Source: Salinirubellus litoreus
GTDB taxonomy: Archaea > Halobacteriota > Halobacteria > Halobacteriales > Haloarculaceae
DNA: 64,000 nucleotides
Direction: 5' to 3'
Assembly: GCF_037335815.1 (NCBI RefSeq)
Contig: NZ_CP147841.1
Span: forward strand, 682,001 to 746,000
Under the pieces are notes generated by a model. It was not told the DNA's origin. It worked only from the letters and a program-made list of their open reading frames with translations, and did no database searches. A program made the translations under genes and the position numbers. Shown here one piece after another: positions 8,216-16,889 of the stretch (position 1 is the first letter of the stretch; the number at the start of each line of letters is the position of its first letter).

Positions 8216-9978
8216 GGTCGGGTATCCGGGTCGAGGGTCGTCTCGGCGACCGGCGTGTCGTCGTCGACGGTCGCCAGGAGGTCGAGGGCCGCGAGGCGCT
8301 CTCGCGAGGGCCGCCCGTCCGCGCCCCAGCCGCGGGCGGTGTAGTAGCACTCGAGGGCCGCCTCGAAGGCGTCGGGGTCGAGGGCGTCCCCTTCGTCGGG
8401 TTCGAGCCCCACGGGGAGCGTGTCGTCCGAGCGGTCGAATCCCTCGCGGACGTTGAACAGTCGGACGAGGTTCCAGATCCGCTCGCCGGTGCGCCGGAGG
8501 TCGGCGTCGTGCGGGTGGCCGAGCGCGTCGAGCCACTCGATCCCGTGGCCGGCGAGCACCTCGCCGGCGAAGTCGTCGGCGATCAGGCTCCACCGCACCG
8601 ACCGCGTGTCCTGCGCCTCGACGACGGCCGCGGCGGTTTCGGCGGGTCCCCAGTCCTCGAACACCTCGCGTTCGACCGGACGCGCCCGCCGGTGACAGGC
8701 CCCGCGGTCGCTCGTCGCGTACGCCAGCGCCATGCTCGCCGCACCCCGGGGGTCGTAGGACGGCAGCGCCATGTCCTTGACCGTGGGGACGAGTTCCAAC
8801 CCGCCGAGGCGGTCGGCGGCGACCGAGACGCCGTCGGCGAGCGCGTCACCCAGCGGCGTCGACCGGGCGGCGATCTCCGCCAGTAGCTCGCGGGCACCCT
8901 CGGGGTCGTCGAACTCGATGTCGCGGTCGATCACGCCGACCTCGGCGGCGCGTATCGCCCAGGCGACGGCGTTGCCGGCGCTGATGAGGTCGACGCCGAG
9001 CCGGTTGCACCGCTCGCCGAGTTCCGCGACGGCGTCGAACGCGTCGAGGCCGAGCCCCGCGCCGAGCGTCATCGCCGTCGCGCCCCGCGGAACCGTCTCG
9101 CCGGCCGGCGTCTCGACGCGGAAGTCGCCGGGGCGGTCGCCATCGCCGTCGGTCTCGCGGCCGCTGGCGGCCTCGCGGGCCGCCTCGATACCCACGCCCC
9201 CGGTGCCGTCGAAGCCGCGCTCCCGCCAGCCGCGGGCCGCGAGCACGCCCGCCTCGTCCGCGAAGTCGACGGTCTCGAGCGTACCGCTCGCGGCCAGCCA
9301 CCGGCCCGTGTCGCTCCCGCGGAACGCCTCGGCGTCCCGTTCGCGGAGCGCCGCGAGTCGCTCGCCGAACTCGGGCGGGTCGTCCTCGGCGACGACGGCC
9401 TTCAGGCGCTTTGCGCCCATCACCGCCCCGGCCCCCCCACGGCCCGCGTGGTGCTCGGTCCGGTCGGACGCGATGGTGGCGTACGACACCCGGTTCTCGC
9501 CGGCGGGACCGATACACGCGACCACCCCGTCGTGGGCCTCACAGGTCTCGGCGGCGTCCTCGCCCCAGGTGTCGGCCGGTTCGATACGAGCCGTCCCACC
9601 GGAGAGGGCGAGCCGAACCGGCTCCTCGGCCCGTCCCTGGACGAGGAGGCCGACGTGTGCGCCGAGCGACCCACAGAGCGCCCCGGGGAACCGCCCGCCG
9701 CTATACGAGTCGAGGAACGTCCCCGTGAGCGGCGACTTCGTCACCGCGGCGTAGCGTCCGTCCGGGAGCGCCCCCGAGAGCGGGCCGAGCAGGAACAGCA
9801 GCCGGTTCTCCGGGGAGAGCGGGTCCACTCCGGGTTCGAGTTCCTCGTAGAGGTAGCGCGCGCCGAGCCCCTTGCCCCCCAGGTAGTTCCGACGCCAGGC
9901 GCCGGGGATCGGCTCGCTCTCGACCGTCCCGGCGGAGAGGTCGACGCGGAGCAGCCGGTCGGGCGGGGCGCGTTCCAT
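8212..9978 (-). CDS. Aldehyde:ferredoxin oxidoreductase family protein lacking the Fe-S cysteines
   Basis: A 588-residue member of the tungsten-enzyme family. The cofactor-binding N-terminal features are there: NYLGGKGLGARYL (about 31-43), LGPLSGALPDGR, SYSGGRFPGAL and GRGGAGAVMGAKRLKAV (about 179-195). The CxxCxxxC that binds [4Fe-4S], expected near residues 275-300, is absent: this stretch is an acidic GRETDGDGDRPGD insert with no Cys, and the fourth ligand, usually in a DSLGxCRF-like segment, is replaced by RSVRWSLIADDF. It may still bind tungstopterin but cannot pass electrons by the usual cluster. TATA-like box 10001-10010. Operon with the DUF7124-like gene. Confidence 0.8.
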   Translation of the reverse strand: MERAPPDRLLRVDLSAGTVESEPIPGAWRRNYLGGKGLGARYLYEELEPGVDPLSPENRLLFLLGPLSGALPDGRYAAVTKSPLTGTFLDSYSGGRFPGALCGSLGAHVGLLVQGRAEEPVRLALSGGTARIEPADTWGEDAAETCEAHDGVVACIGPAGENRVSYATIASDRTEHHAGRGGAGAVMGAKRLKAVVAEDDPPEFGERLAALRERDAEAFRGSDTGRWLAASGTLETVDFADEAGVLAARGWRERGFDGTGGVGIEAAREAASGRETDGDGDRPGDFRVETPAGETVPRGATAMTLGAGLGLDAFDAVAELGERCNRLGVDLISAGNAVAWAIRAAEVGVIDRDIEFDDPEGARELLAEIAARSTPLGDALADGVSVAADRLGGLELVPTVKDMALPSYDPRGAASMALAYATSDRGACHRRARPVEREVFEDWGPAETAAAVVEAQDTRSVRWSLIADDFAGEVLAGHGIEWLDALGHPHDADLRRTGERIWNLVRLFNVREGFDRSDDTLPVGLEPDEGDALDPDAFEAALECYYTARGWGADGRPSRERLAALDLLATVDDDTPVAETTLDPDTRP

Positions 9979-10125
9979 CCAGTCGGATCAGGTGAGTTCC
10001 GGGCAAAAGCGTTACCCAAGCAGGAGAACGGACGGTCACCCGACAGTACCCCCGTCGGCGACACGTCGGGTGGAGCGCCGATCCGGCGGAGACAGCCTCA
10101 TCACCGTTCGGAACCGACAGCGGAT

Positions 10126-10995
10126 ATGACCGACAGCGAGGGAACGCTCCCCGACGAGACGGCGGCCGGACGGGCGGCGCTGGTCGTGAACGACCTCGAC
10201 GCGGTAAGCGAGTTCTACCGCGACGTCGTCGGGCTCGCAGTCCAGCGCCGTGAGGGGAGGCGGACGACGCTCGGGGCCGGCGGCGACCCGCTGCTCGAAC
10301 TGACCGCGGATCCGGACGCGGCCCCGAGAGCGCCGGAGAGCGCCGGGCTGTTCCACACCGCGTTTCGGGTCCCCTCGCGGGCGGCGCTCGCGGACGCCCT
10401 CGACCGCGTCGGCGAGGCGTGGGAGCTCACCGGCGCGTCGGACCACCACGTCAGCGAGGCGCTCTACCTCGACGACCCCGAGGGCAACGGCGTCGAGATC
10501 TACCGCGACCGCCCGCGCGAGGCGTGGCCGACCGACGACGACGGCCACGTCGAGATGGACACGCTCCCGCTCGACCTGGAGGGGCTCGCGGCCGAGGCGA
10601 GGGGCGAGGCGTCCGTCCCCGGTGGGACGGACGTGGGCCACGTCCACCTCGAAGTCTCGGACCTCCCCGCATCACGCCGGTTCTACGCGGGGACACTCGG
10701 GATGAACGTCCGCCAGGAGTGGGGTCCGAACGCGCTGTTCGTCGCGGCCGGGGACTACCACCACCACGTCGGACTGAACGCCTGGAACGGGCGGTCCGAC
10801 CCGCTTGCGGGGCGCGGACTGGACTGGTTCGAACTCGTCCTCCCCGACGAGGGGTCGCTCGAAGCGGCCCGCGAGCGGGTCGAAGGTGCCGGGATCGGGG
10901 TGACGGACGGCGAGGAGGGACCGAGAAGCGACGGCGAGTTCGGGGTGCGTGACCCCGACGGGATACCCGTCCGACTCCGGGCCGGGGAAGGGTAG
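10126..10995 (+). CDS. Two-domain glyoxalase/dioxygenase-superfamily (VOC) protein
   Basis: A 289-residue protein built of two vicinal-oxygen-chelate modules. Module 1 (about 15-130) has LVVNDLDAVSEFYRDVVGL and ends DPEGNGVEIYRDRP. Module 2 (about 155-285) has GHVHLEVSDLPASRRFYAG, the metal-ligand-like YHHHVGLNAW, and ends RDPDGIPVRL. The layout resembles CatE-type catechol 2,3-dioxygenase-like proteins common in Bacilli and haloarchaea. The substrate is unknown. The ATG at 10126 is preferred over a long upstream open frame that lacks a coherent protein. Confidence 0.8.
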   Translation: MTDSEGTLPDETAAGRAALVVNDLDAVSEFYRDVVGLAVQRREGRRTTLGAGGDPLLELTADPDAAPRAPESAGLFHTAFRVPSRAALADALDRVGEAWELTGASDHHVSEALYLDDPEGNGVEIYRDRPREAWPTDDDGHVEMDTLPLDLEGLAAEARGEASVPGGTDVGHVHLEVSDLPASRRFYAGTLGMNVRQEWGPNALFVAAGDYHHHVGLNAWNGRSDPLAGRGLDWFELVLPDEGSLEAARERVEGAGIGVTDGEEGPRSDGEFGVRDPDGIPVRLRAGEG

Positions 10996-11080
10996 TCCAC
11001 GGGCGCGACGCCGTACGACCTGCCCGAGGCCGACACGGGGACAGGCGGCGTCGAGTGAGCGAGAGTGGAATCGACGATAA

Positions 11081-13768
11081 TCAGGAGATGTATATCGCGG
11101 GTCGGTTCGGTCTGGCCCGCGCCGCGAGGTCGTCGTCGTCGTCCTCGGCCCGGCGGACGGTCACGCTCGCGCCGAACTCGTCCTCGAGGAGCCACGCGGC
11201 CGACTGGAGGAGTTCGCGCTCGCGCTCGCCGTCGACGACCGGTTCGAGGCCGGGTCGCCGTTCGGCGAGGTCCGCCAGGAACTCGGCGGCGGGCTCGGAG
11301 CGGGGTACCCCGTCGTTCCCGAGGAGGGCGTCGACGAGCGAGGCGTCGGGGGCTATCCCGCGAGCCCGGTCGTAGGCCGCGTACTTCCAGTCCTGGGCGA
11401 CGACGAGTTCGATCGAATCGGGTGCGTCGATGTCGACGACGCCGAGTATCTCGCGGACGTCCTCGCGGGTCGAGCGGACGAGCTGTCGCTCCAGCCGGTG
11501 GTTCTCGGCCGGTCGCAGCGGGTTCGGCCAGTCGGCGGCCGCGACCAGCCCCGGCTCGTCGAGGCGGTGCCAGCACTCCTCGGCCAGGTAGGGCGCGAGG
11601 GGAGCGACCAGCGCCGCGAGCGTCCGGAGCGCGCGGGCGTACGTGTACCGGTGCGGTGTCTCGTACTCGCGGTAGCGCCGGAGCAGGCGGAGGTATCCCT
11701 GGAGTTCGGCGATGGCGCGGTGGAGCCGGAACCGCTCGAACTCCTCGGTGACGGCCGCGATCGTCCGGTCGGTCTCGCGTTCGAGGTAGCGGTCGTGGGC
11801 GGCGCTCTCCTCGCGGACGTCCCCGTCGACGAACGTCTCGACCAGCCCGTAGAGGGTCTGCTGGAACTCGTAGGCACCGTCGACGCTGGTCGCGGTCCAC
11901 TCGAAGTCGCGGTTGGGGTGGGCCGCCGAGAGGACGAACAGCCGGGTCGTCTCCGGGCCGTACTCGTGGGGCGTGACGGTGTTGCCCTTGGACTTGGACA
12001 TCTTCTCGCCGCCGTGGAGGACCGTCCCCTGGTTGATGAGCCGGTCGACCGGCTCGCGAACGTCGAGGAGCCCGAGGTCGCACAGCGCGCGGGCGAAAAA
12101 GCGGATGTAGAGCAGGTGGAGGACGGCGTGCTCCTCGCCGCCGACGTAGACGTCGACCGGGAGCCACGACTCGGCGAGGTCCGTGTCGAACGGCGCGTCG
12201 TCCAGATCCGGCGAGAGGTACCGGAGGAAGTACCACGAGGAGTCGACGAACGTGTCCATCGTGTCCGTCTCCCGGCGGGCCGGCTCCCCACAGTCGGGGC
12301 AGGTCGTCTCGACGAACGCCTCGTTGGCCGCGAGCGGGTTCCCCGTCGTCTGGACGTACTCGGGGAGTTCGACGGGCAGCTCGTCCTCGGGGACGAGCGT
12401 CGGCCCACACGAATCGCAGTGGACGACCGGGATGGGCGTCCCCCAGTAGCGCTGTCTGGAGACGAGCCAGTCCCGGAGCCTGAAGGTCGTCGCGAGCTCG
12501 ATCCCCTCGGCGTCGAGGAGTCGCTCACGGGCCGCCGCGCTCGCCAGCCCCTCGTACTCCCGGGCAGCCCCGCCGCTCGCCGCGACCATCCCGTCGTCGA
12601 CGAACGGCTCCTCCGGGAGGCGGGTGTCGCTCCCGTCTGCGGGTTCGACGCCCCGCTCGACGGGGAGGTCGTGCTCGCGGGCGAACGCGTGGTCGCGCTC
12701 GTCGTGGGCCGGCACGCCCATCAGCGCGCCCGTCCCCACGTCGTCGAGGACGTACTCCGCGACGTACACCGGGAGTTTCTCGCCGGTGAGCGGGTGGACG
12801 GCCGTCGCGTCGGTCCGGACGCCGCTCTGCCCGCCCGCGCTCTCGCCCCGGGAGACCCGGTCGACGTAGTCGGCGACCTCCGCGTCCTCGCGCGCGAGGT
12901 CGGCCACGAGCTCGTGACCGGGCGAGAGGGCGACGAACGTCGCGCCGAACGCGGTGTCCAGACGGGCGGTGAACGCCTCGACCGACCCGTACTCCGGGAC
13001 CTCGAAGGTGACGTGTGCGCCCTCGCGCTTGCCGATCCAGTTGCGCTGTATCTCGCGGACGCTCTCGGGCCACCCCTCCAGGTGGTCGAGAGCCTCGTAC
13101 AGCTCGTCGGCGTAGTCGGTGATCGTGAGAAACCACTGGTCGAGTTCGCGCCGCTCGACGGGCGTGCCACACCGCCAGCAAACTCCTTCCGTACCGGGGG
13201 CCGCCTGTCGGGGAGCGGTGTGGCGGGGGGTCGTCGCACCCTCCTCGAATCCCCCCTCGACCTGCGCGTCGGCGAGCGTCGTCTCGCAGTCCGGACACCA
13301 GTTGACCGGCGCGGCCTCGTACTCGACGAGGCCCGCCTCGTAGAACTCCCTGAACAGCCACTGGTTCCACCGGTAGTAGTCGGGGTCGCAGGTCGTCACC
13401 TCCCGGGACCAGTCGTAGCCGAACCCCATCTCGTCGAGCTCGTCGCGCATCCGCTCGATGCACGCGCGGGTCCAGGTCTCGGGATCGGTGTCGCGCTCGT
13501 AGGCGGCGTTCTCGGCGGGGAGCCCGAACGCGTCCCACCCCATCGGGTGGAGGACGTCGTCGCCAGCCATCCGCCGGTAGCGGGCGTAGGCGTCCGTGAT
13601 CGCGTAGTTCCGGACGTGACCCATGTGGAGCGATCCGGAGGTGTAGGGGAACATCCCGAGGACGTAGATCGGGTCCTCGGCGTCGTCGGGGAGCTCGTAG
13701 ACCCCCTCGCGTTCCCAGACGTCGCGCCAGTACTCCTGGACCTGCGCGTGGTTGTATCGCGGCGGCAT
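11081..13768 (-). CDS. leuS: Leucyl-tRNA synthetase (bacterial-type)
   Basis: An 895-residue class I synthetase charging tRNA-Leu. The HIGH motif is HMGH near residue 50 and the KMSKS loop is GGEKMSKSKGNT near 600. A zinc knuckle (CPDC and CWRC) lies near 160-200, and a second pair (CDSC and CPDC) near 445-490. The CP1 editing domain is present with FTARLDTAFGATF and the conserved GVPAHDERD containing the editing Asp. The N-terminal YVLGMFPYTSGSLHMGH and HPMGWDAFGLPAENAA are those of the bacterial subtype rather than the archaeal/eukaryal one. Single gene, convergent with the VOC gene. Confidence 0.95.
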   Translation of the reverse strand: MPPRYNHAQVQEYWRDVWEREGVYELPDDAEDPIYVLGMFPYTSGSLHMGHVRNYAITDAYARYRRMAGDDVLHPMGWDAFGLPAENAAYERDTDPETWTRACIERMRDELDEMGFGYDWSREVTTCDPDYYRWNQWLFREFYEAGLVEYEAAPVNWCPDCETTLADAQVEGGFEEGATTPRHTAPRQAAPGTEGVCWRCGTPVERRELDQWFLTITDYADELYEALDHLEGWPESVREIQRNWIGKREGAHVTFEVPEYGSVEAFTARLDTAFGATFVALSPGHELVADLAREDAEVADYVDRVSRGESAGGQSGVRTDATAVHPLTGEKLPVYVAEYVLDDVGTGALMGVPAHDERDHAFAREHDLPVERGVEPADGSDTRLPEEPFVDDGMVAASGGAAREYEGLASAAARERLLDAEGIELATTFRLRDWLVSRQRYWGTPIPVVHCDSCGPTLVPEDELPVELPEYVQTTGNPLAANEAFVETTCPDCGEPARRETDTMDTFVDSSWYFLRYLSPDLDDAPFDTDLAESWLPVDVYVGGEEHAVLHLLYIRFFARALCDLGLLDVREPVDRLINQGTVLHGGEKMSKSKGNTVTPHEYGPETTRLFVLSAAHPNRDFEWTATSVDGAYEFQQTLYGLVETFVDGDVREESAAHDRYLERETDRTIAAVTEEFERFRLHRAIAELQGYLRLLRRYREYETPHRYTYARALRTLAALVAPLAPYLAEECWHRLDEPGLVAAADWPNPLRPAENHRLERQLVRSTREDVREILGVVDIDAPDSIELVVAQDWKYAAYDRARGIAPDASLVDALLGNDGVPRSEPAAEFLADLAERRPGLEPVVDGERERELLQSAAWLLEDEFGASVTVRRAEDDDDDLAARARPNRPAIYIS

Positions 13769-13888
13769 CTCGGTTGCTCTCCTCCTGCGGAGCCCACCGA
13801 CATGAGCGTTGGCCCGACGCGAGCGGGAGCGCCGCGGGTGAGAGGCGGGGGGCTCGGCGGTCGGGTCGCCGGAGCCGACCGGGTTCCG

Positions 13889-13901
13889 TCACTACCTTTT
13901 T
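13889..13901 (+). promoter_or_regulatory. TATA-like box upstream of the second AOR gene
   Basis: The T-rich box around TCACTACCTTTTTG lies about 29 nt before an ATG at 13930 and not before the AOR start at 14019. This is the normal distance for a leaderless transcript from the small upstream frame, implying that the mRNA begins near 13925-13930. Confidence 0.4.
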
Positions 13902-13929
13902 GTCGTGGTTCGGGCTACCGTTGGTAGAG

Positions 13930-14022
13930 ATGCACACCGCAGGCACCCCGACACCGACACCGTTCGACCGGCGCGGCGAGGGCGCGGACGCGGGCCGACG
14001 AGCCGCGAGGTGGGCGGCGTGA
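13930..14022 (+). CDS. Possible 30-residue upstream peptide translationally coupled to the AOR gene
   Basis: A short frame, MHTAGTPTPTPFDRRG onward, starts at the position predicted by the TATA-like box and stops at a TGA that overlaps the GTG start of the AOR gene (GTGA). It may be a leader whose translation delivers ribosomes to the AOR start. The peptide itself resembles nothing known and is Arg/Ala-rich, so it could be only a spacer. Confidence 0.3.
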   Translation: MHTAGTPTPTPFDRRGEGADAGRRAARWAA

Positions 14023-15893
14023 CGCTCCCGCCAGTCTACGGCGGCGAGGTACTGCACGTCGACCTGGAGACCGGCGAGAGTCGTACCGAGGAGATCAGCG
14101 AGGCCGACGCCCGGCGATTCCTCGGGGGCAACGGCTTCGCCGCGAAGCTCGTCCACGAGCACGTCCCGCCCGACGCGGACGCGTTCGACCCGGAGAACGT
14201 CGCCGTGTTCGCGGTCGGCCCGATGAACCTCACGCCGTTCCAGAGCACCTCGCGCGGGGTCGTGGGGTTCGTCAGCCCGATGACGAACGGCTTCTTCGAC
14301 AGCACCTTCGGCGGGTCGTTCCCGATGGCCCAGAAGACCCTGGGGTTCGAGGCGGTCGTCCTCCACGGGAAGGCACCCGAGCTCTCGTACGTCCGGCTCA
14401 CCGAGGACGGCGCGGAGGTGGTCTCCGACGAGTCGCTCGCGGGGATGGGAACCTACGAGACCTGCGAGGCCGTCCGCGACGCGGAGGACCAGGGATTCGA
14501 CACGCACGTGATCGCGGCCGGACCCGCCGGCGAGAATCGCGTCAGGTACGCCTGTCTCCTCCACCAGTCGAAGGACCGCGAGGGGGTCGCCGGGCGGGGC
14601 GGCTCGGGCGCGGTCCTGGGGTCGAAGAACGTCAAGGCGGTGGCGATCCGCGAGGGGGACTTCGAGCCCGAACTCGCCGACGAGGATGGGCTCAGGAACC
14701 TCGCTGTCGGGCAGATGGGGACGCTGATGGACGAGACGGGGATGCTCCAGAACTACGGTACCGCCGGGCTGGTCAACCCGGTCAACGAGATGGGACGGCT
14801 CGGCCGACACAACTACGCCTCCGAGCTGGTCGACGAGGACGACGCCGAGGGGATCAGCGGCGAGCACCTCGAAGCCGAGTACGTCACCGAGGACACGACG
14901 TGTGCGAACTGCGCGGTCAAGTGCGGCAAGCACGTTTCGGTGGAGGCGGAGGGGATCACCCAGGCGAAGATCCCCGAGTTCGAGAGCCTGTTCGCCACCT
15001 CACCGATGACCGAGTCCTACGACGTCGAGAAGGTGATCCACGCGAACGACCTCTGCGATCGGCTCGGGATGGACACGATCAGCTGGGGGGTGACCGTCGC
15101 GTTCGCCCGCGAGGCCCACGAGCGGGGGCTGCTCGACGCCGATCCCGAGGACACGCCGGGACTGCTCGACTTCGGCGACTCGGAGGGGCTGGTCGAACTC
15201 GCCGAGCTCGTCGCCCACCGGGAGGGGATCGGCGACCGGCTGGCGGAGGGCTCGGCCAGGCTCGCCGAATCGCTCGACTCCGACGAGGGCGAGGACGAGC
15301 CCTCGAACTACGTCCACGGCGTGAAGGGCCTCGAGATCGCGGCTCACTCCCCGCGCGGGCTCAAGGGGATGAGCATCGGCTACGCCACCTCCACCCGCGG
15401 CGGGTCCCACCACGACACCCGCCCGACGAGACAGTACGCGGGAGAGCACGACGAGACCACAGAGGGGACGCCCGAGTTCGCGGCGCGCTCACAGCACTTC
15501 ACCGCGCTCGGCGACTCGCTCACCCAGTGCCGGTTCGTCAGCGAGGGCGGCTGGGGCAAGCAGATAAACGACCGCTACCGGGACGCCATCAACGCCGCGA
15601 CCGGCTGGGACCTGAGTCTCGAAGACGTCGAGGCCCTGGGCGAGCGGATCTACAACCTCGAACGCCTCATCAACGTCGAGCGCGGGATCGCCTCCCGGGA
15701 GACCGACACGCTCCCCTACCGCGTCCAGCACGAGCCCATCCCCGAGGGCCCCCACGAGGGGATGTACTGCCCGCCCGAGGAGCTCGACGCGATGCTCACG
15801 GAGTACTACGAGTTCCGCGGCTGGGACGAGGACGGTAGCCCCACCGAGGCAACCCTCGACCGGCTAGAACTCGGCGATCTGGCCGACGCCTGA
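14019..15893 (+). CDS. Aldehyde:ferredoxin oxidoreductase (tungsten-dependent)
   Basis: A 624-residue AOR-family enzyme oxidising an aldehyde to the acid with ferredoxin as acceptor. N-terminal cofactor motifs: FLGGNGFAAKL, FFDSTFGGSFP and GRGGSGAVLGSKNVKAVA. The four cluster ligands are present: C295, C298 and C302 in CANCAVKC, and C504 in LTQCRF. CDRLGMDTISWG is the family's pterin-site segment. The GTG start is chosen because the protein similarity begins at PPVYGGEVLHVDL; upstream sequence in this frame is Arg-rich and not protein-like. It contrasts with the cluster-less paralogue at 8212-9978. Confidence 0.88.
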   Translation: MTLPPVYGGEVLHVDLETGESRTEEISEADARRFLGGNGFAAKLVHEHVPPDADAFDPENVAVFAVGPMNLTPFQSTSRGVVGFVSPMTNGFFDSTFGGSFPMAQKTLGFEAVVLHGKAPELSYVRLTEDGAEVVSDESLAGMGTYETCEAVRDAEDQGFDTHVIAAGPAGENRVRYACLLHQSKDREGVAGRGGSGAVLGSKNVKAVAIREGDFEPELADEDGLRNLAVGQMGTLMDETGMLQNYGTAGLVNPVNEMGRLGRHNYASELVDEDDAEGISGEHLEAEYVTEDTTCANCAVKCGKHVSVEAEGITQAKIPEFESLFATSPMTESYDVEKVIHANDLCDRLGMDTISWGVTVAFAREAHERGLLDADPEDTPGLLDFGDSEGLVELAELVAHREGIGDRLAEGSARLAESLDSDEGEDEPSNYVHGVKGLEIAAHSPRGLKGMSIGYATSTRGGSHHDTRPTRQYAGEHDETTEGTPEFAARSQHFTALGDSLTQCRFVSEGGWGKQINDRYRDAINAATGWDLSLEDVEALGERIYNLERLINVERGIASRETDTLPYRVQHEPIPEGPHEGMYCPPEELDAMLTEYYEFRGWDEDGSPTEATLDRLELGDLADA

Positions 15894-15932
15894 TCCGCTC
15901 CGGCTTCGGGTTTCGTCGCGGCCACCCGCCCC

Positions 15933-16733
15933 TCAGCCGCCGAGGTCGCTCGCGTCGAGCGGCGTCGCGGACTCCCAGTACCGATCGTGGAGCGAGAGCG
16001 CCCACTCCCTCACCGTGGGGTCGTCGGTGTCGACCGAGGCCCGGACGATGCCCTCCGTGTCGCGGAGCAGGAGGTGGGTCCGTTCGTCGGTCACCTCCAC
16101 GGCGAGCGGGACCGCCTCCTCGGTGACGCGTATCTCCGCGTTCTCCGCCGCGAGTATCTCCGCGAGTCGTTCCCGGAGCGAGGGGTCGGCCTCGACCGAC
16201 TCGATGGCCACCTCGGAGAACACTCCTCGCGTCGTGAGGGTTCCATCCGCCGTCCGCTCGCAGACGAGGTCGAGCTTCCCCTCGTTGAACGCGTGCGAGA
16301 GGAGGTGAGCGCGGTCGGTTTCGCCGAGGAGTTCGAGCATCCGGCGGATGGGGGCGTTCGGTCGCGTCGCCGTCGGGGTCGTGACGGTCGCGTCCCGGAG
16401 GTGGCGGAGGTCGACGTCGAGCGCCTCGTCGGGGAGCCACTCGGCGACCTCGCGCAGACGACCCTCCGCTTCGAGCCGGTCGCGGAGGTCGGTGATCCCC
16501 GCCTCGACGAGCCGGCCGGTCGCGGTCGCGCGGTAGCGCTCGCCGTCGTAAGCGACCCAGTTGCGGTCCCCGAGATCCCGGAGGATCCGCCCGAGCGTCG
16601 GCTGTGAGGCGTCGACCGCCTCACCGAGCTCGCGTCGCGTGTACGCCCCCGCCGAGAGCGTCGAGAGCACCTCGATCCGGTTGGCCGACCGGGCCAGGAA
16701 CTCGACCTCTTCGAGGGGGTCGGGGTCGCCCAT
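15933..16733 (-). CDS. Winged-helix transcriptional regulator with effector domain
   Basis: A 266-residue haloarchaeal regulator. The N-terminal winged helix covers about residues 8-75 (EVLSTLSAGAYTRRELGEAV, SQPTLGRILRDL). A FilR1/DUF1724-like C-terminal sensor domain covers about 130-250 (ERTADGTLTTRGVFSE, HLLLRDTEGIVRASVDTDD). Such proteins bind operators near their own or a neighbouring gene. The divergent AEC transporter gene has a perfect inverted repeat around its TATA box and is the obvious target, an inference from position. Confidence 0.8.
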   Translation of the reverse strand: MGDPDPLEEVEFLARSANRIEVLSTLSAGAYTRRELGEAVDASQPTLGRILRDLGDRNWVAYDGERYRATATGRLVEAGITDLRDRLEAEGRLREVAEWLPDEALDVDLRHLRDATVTTPTATRPNAPIRRMLELLGETDRAHLLSHAFNEGKLDLVCERTADGTLTTRGVFSEVAIESVEADPSLRERLAEILAAENAEIRVTEEAVPLAVEVTDERTHLLLRDTEGIVRASVDTDDPTVREWALSLHDRYWESATPLDASDLGG

Positions 16734-16844
16734 ACCCCCGCTGGCGGGCGGACGGGCAAGTCGGTTTCGTCCCACCCTCATCCCGCGAAACGGTTTCACG
16801 CCGCGAACGCCGTGGGCGTCCCGAGGAGTCTGCTCCCCGTGAAT

Positions 16845-16887
16845 CCCTTTCTGAGAGCATACTCGTAGCTCCAGGTACCAGAAAGGG
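16845..16887 (+). promoter_or_regulatory. Promoter/operator: perfect 9 bp inverted repeat around a TATA-like element
   Basis: CCCTTTCTG at 16845-16853 and its exact complement CAGAAAGGG at 16879-16887 enclose 25 bp that include GCATACTC about 27 nt before the ATG at 16890. A protein bound to both arms would cover the TATA box and transcription start. The divergent regulator at 15933-16733 is the likely ligand. Confidence 0.5.
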
Positions 16888-16889
16888 TG

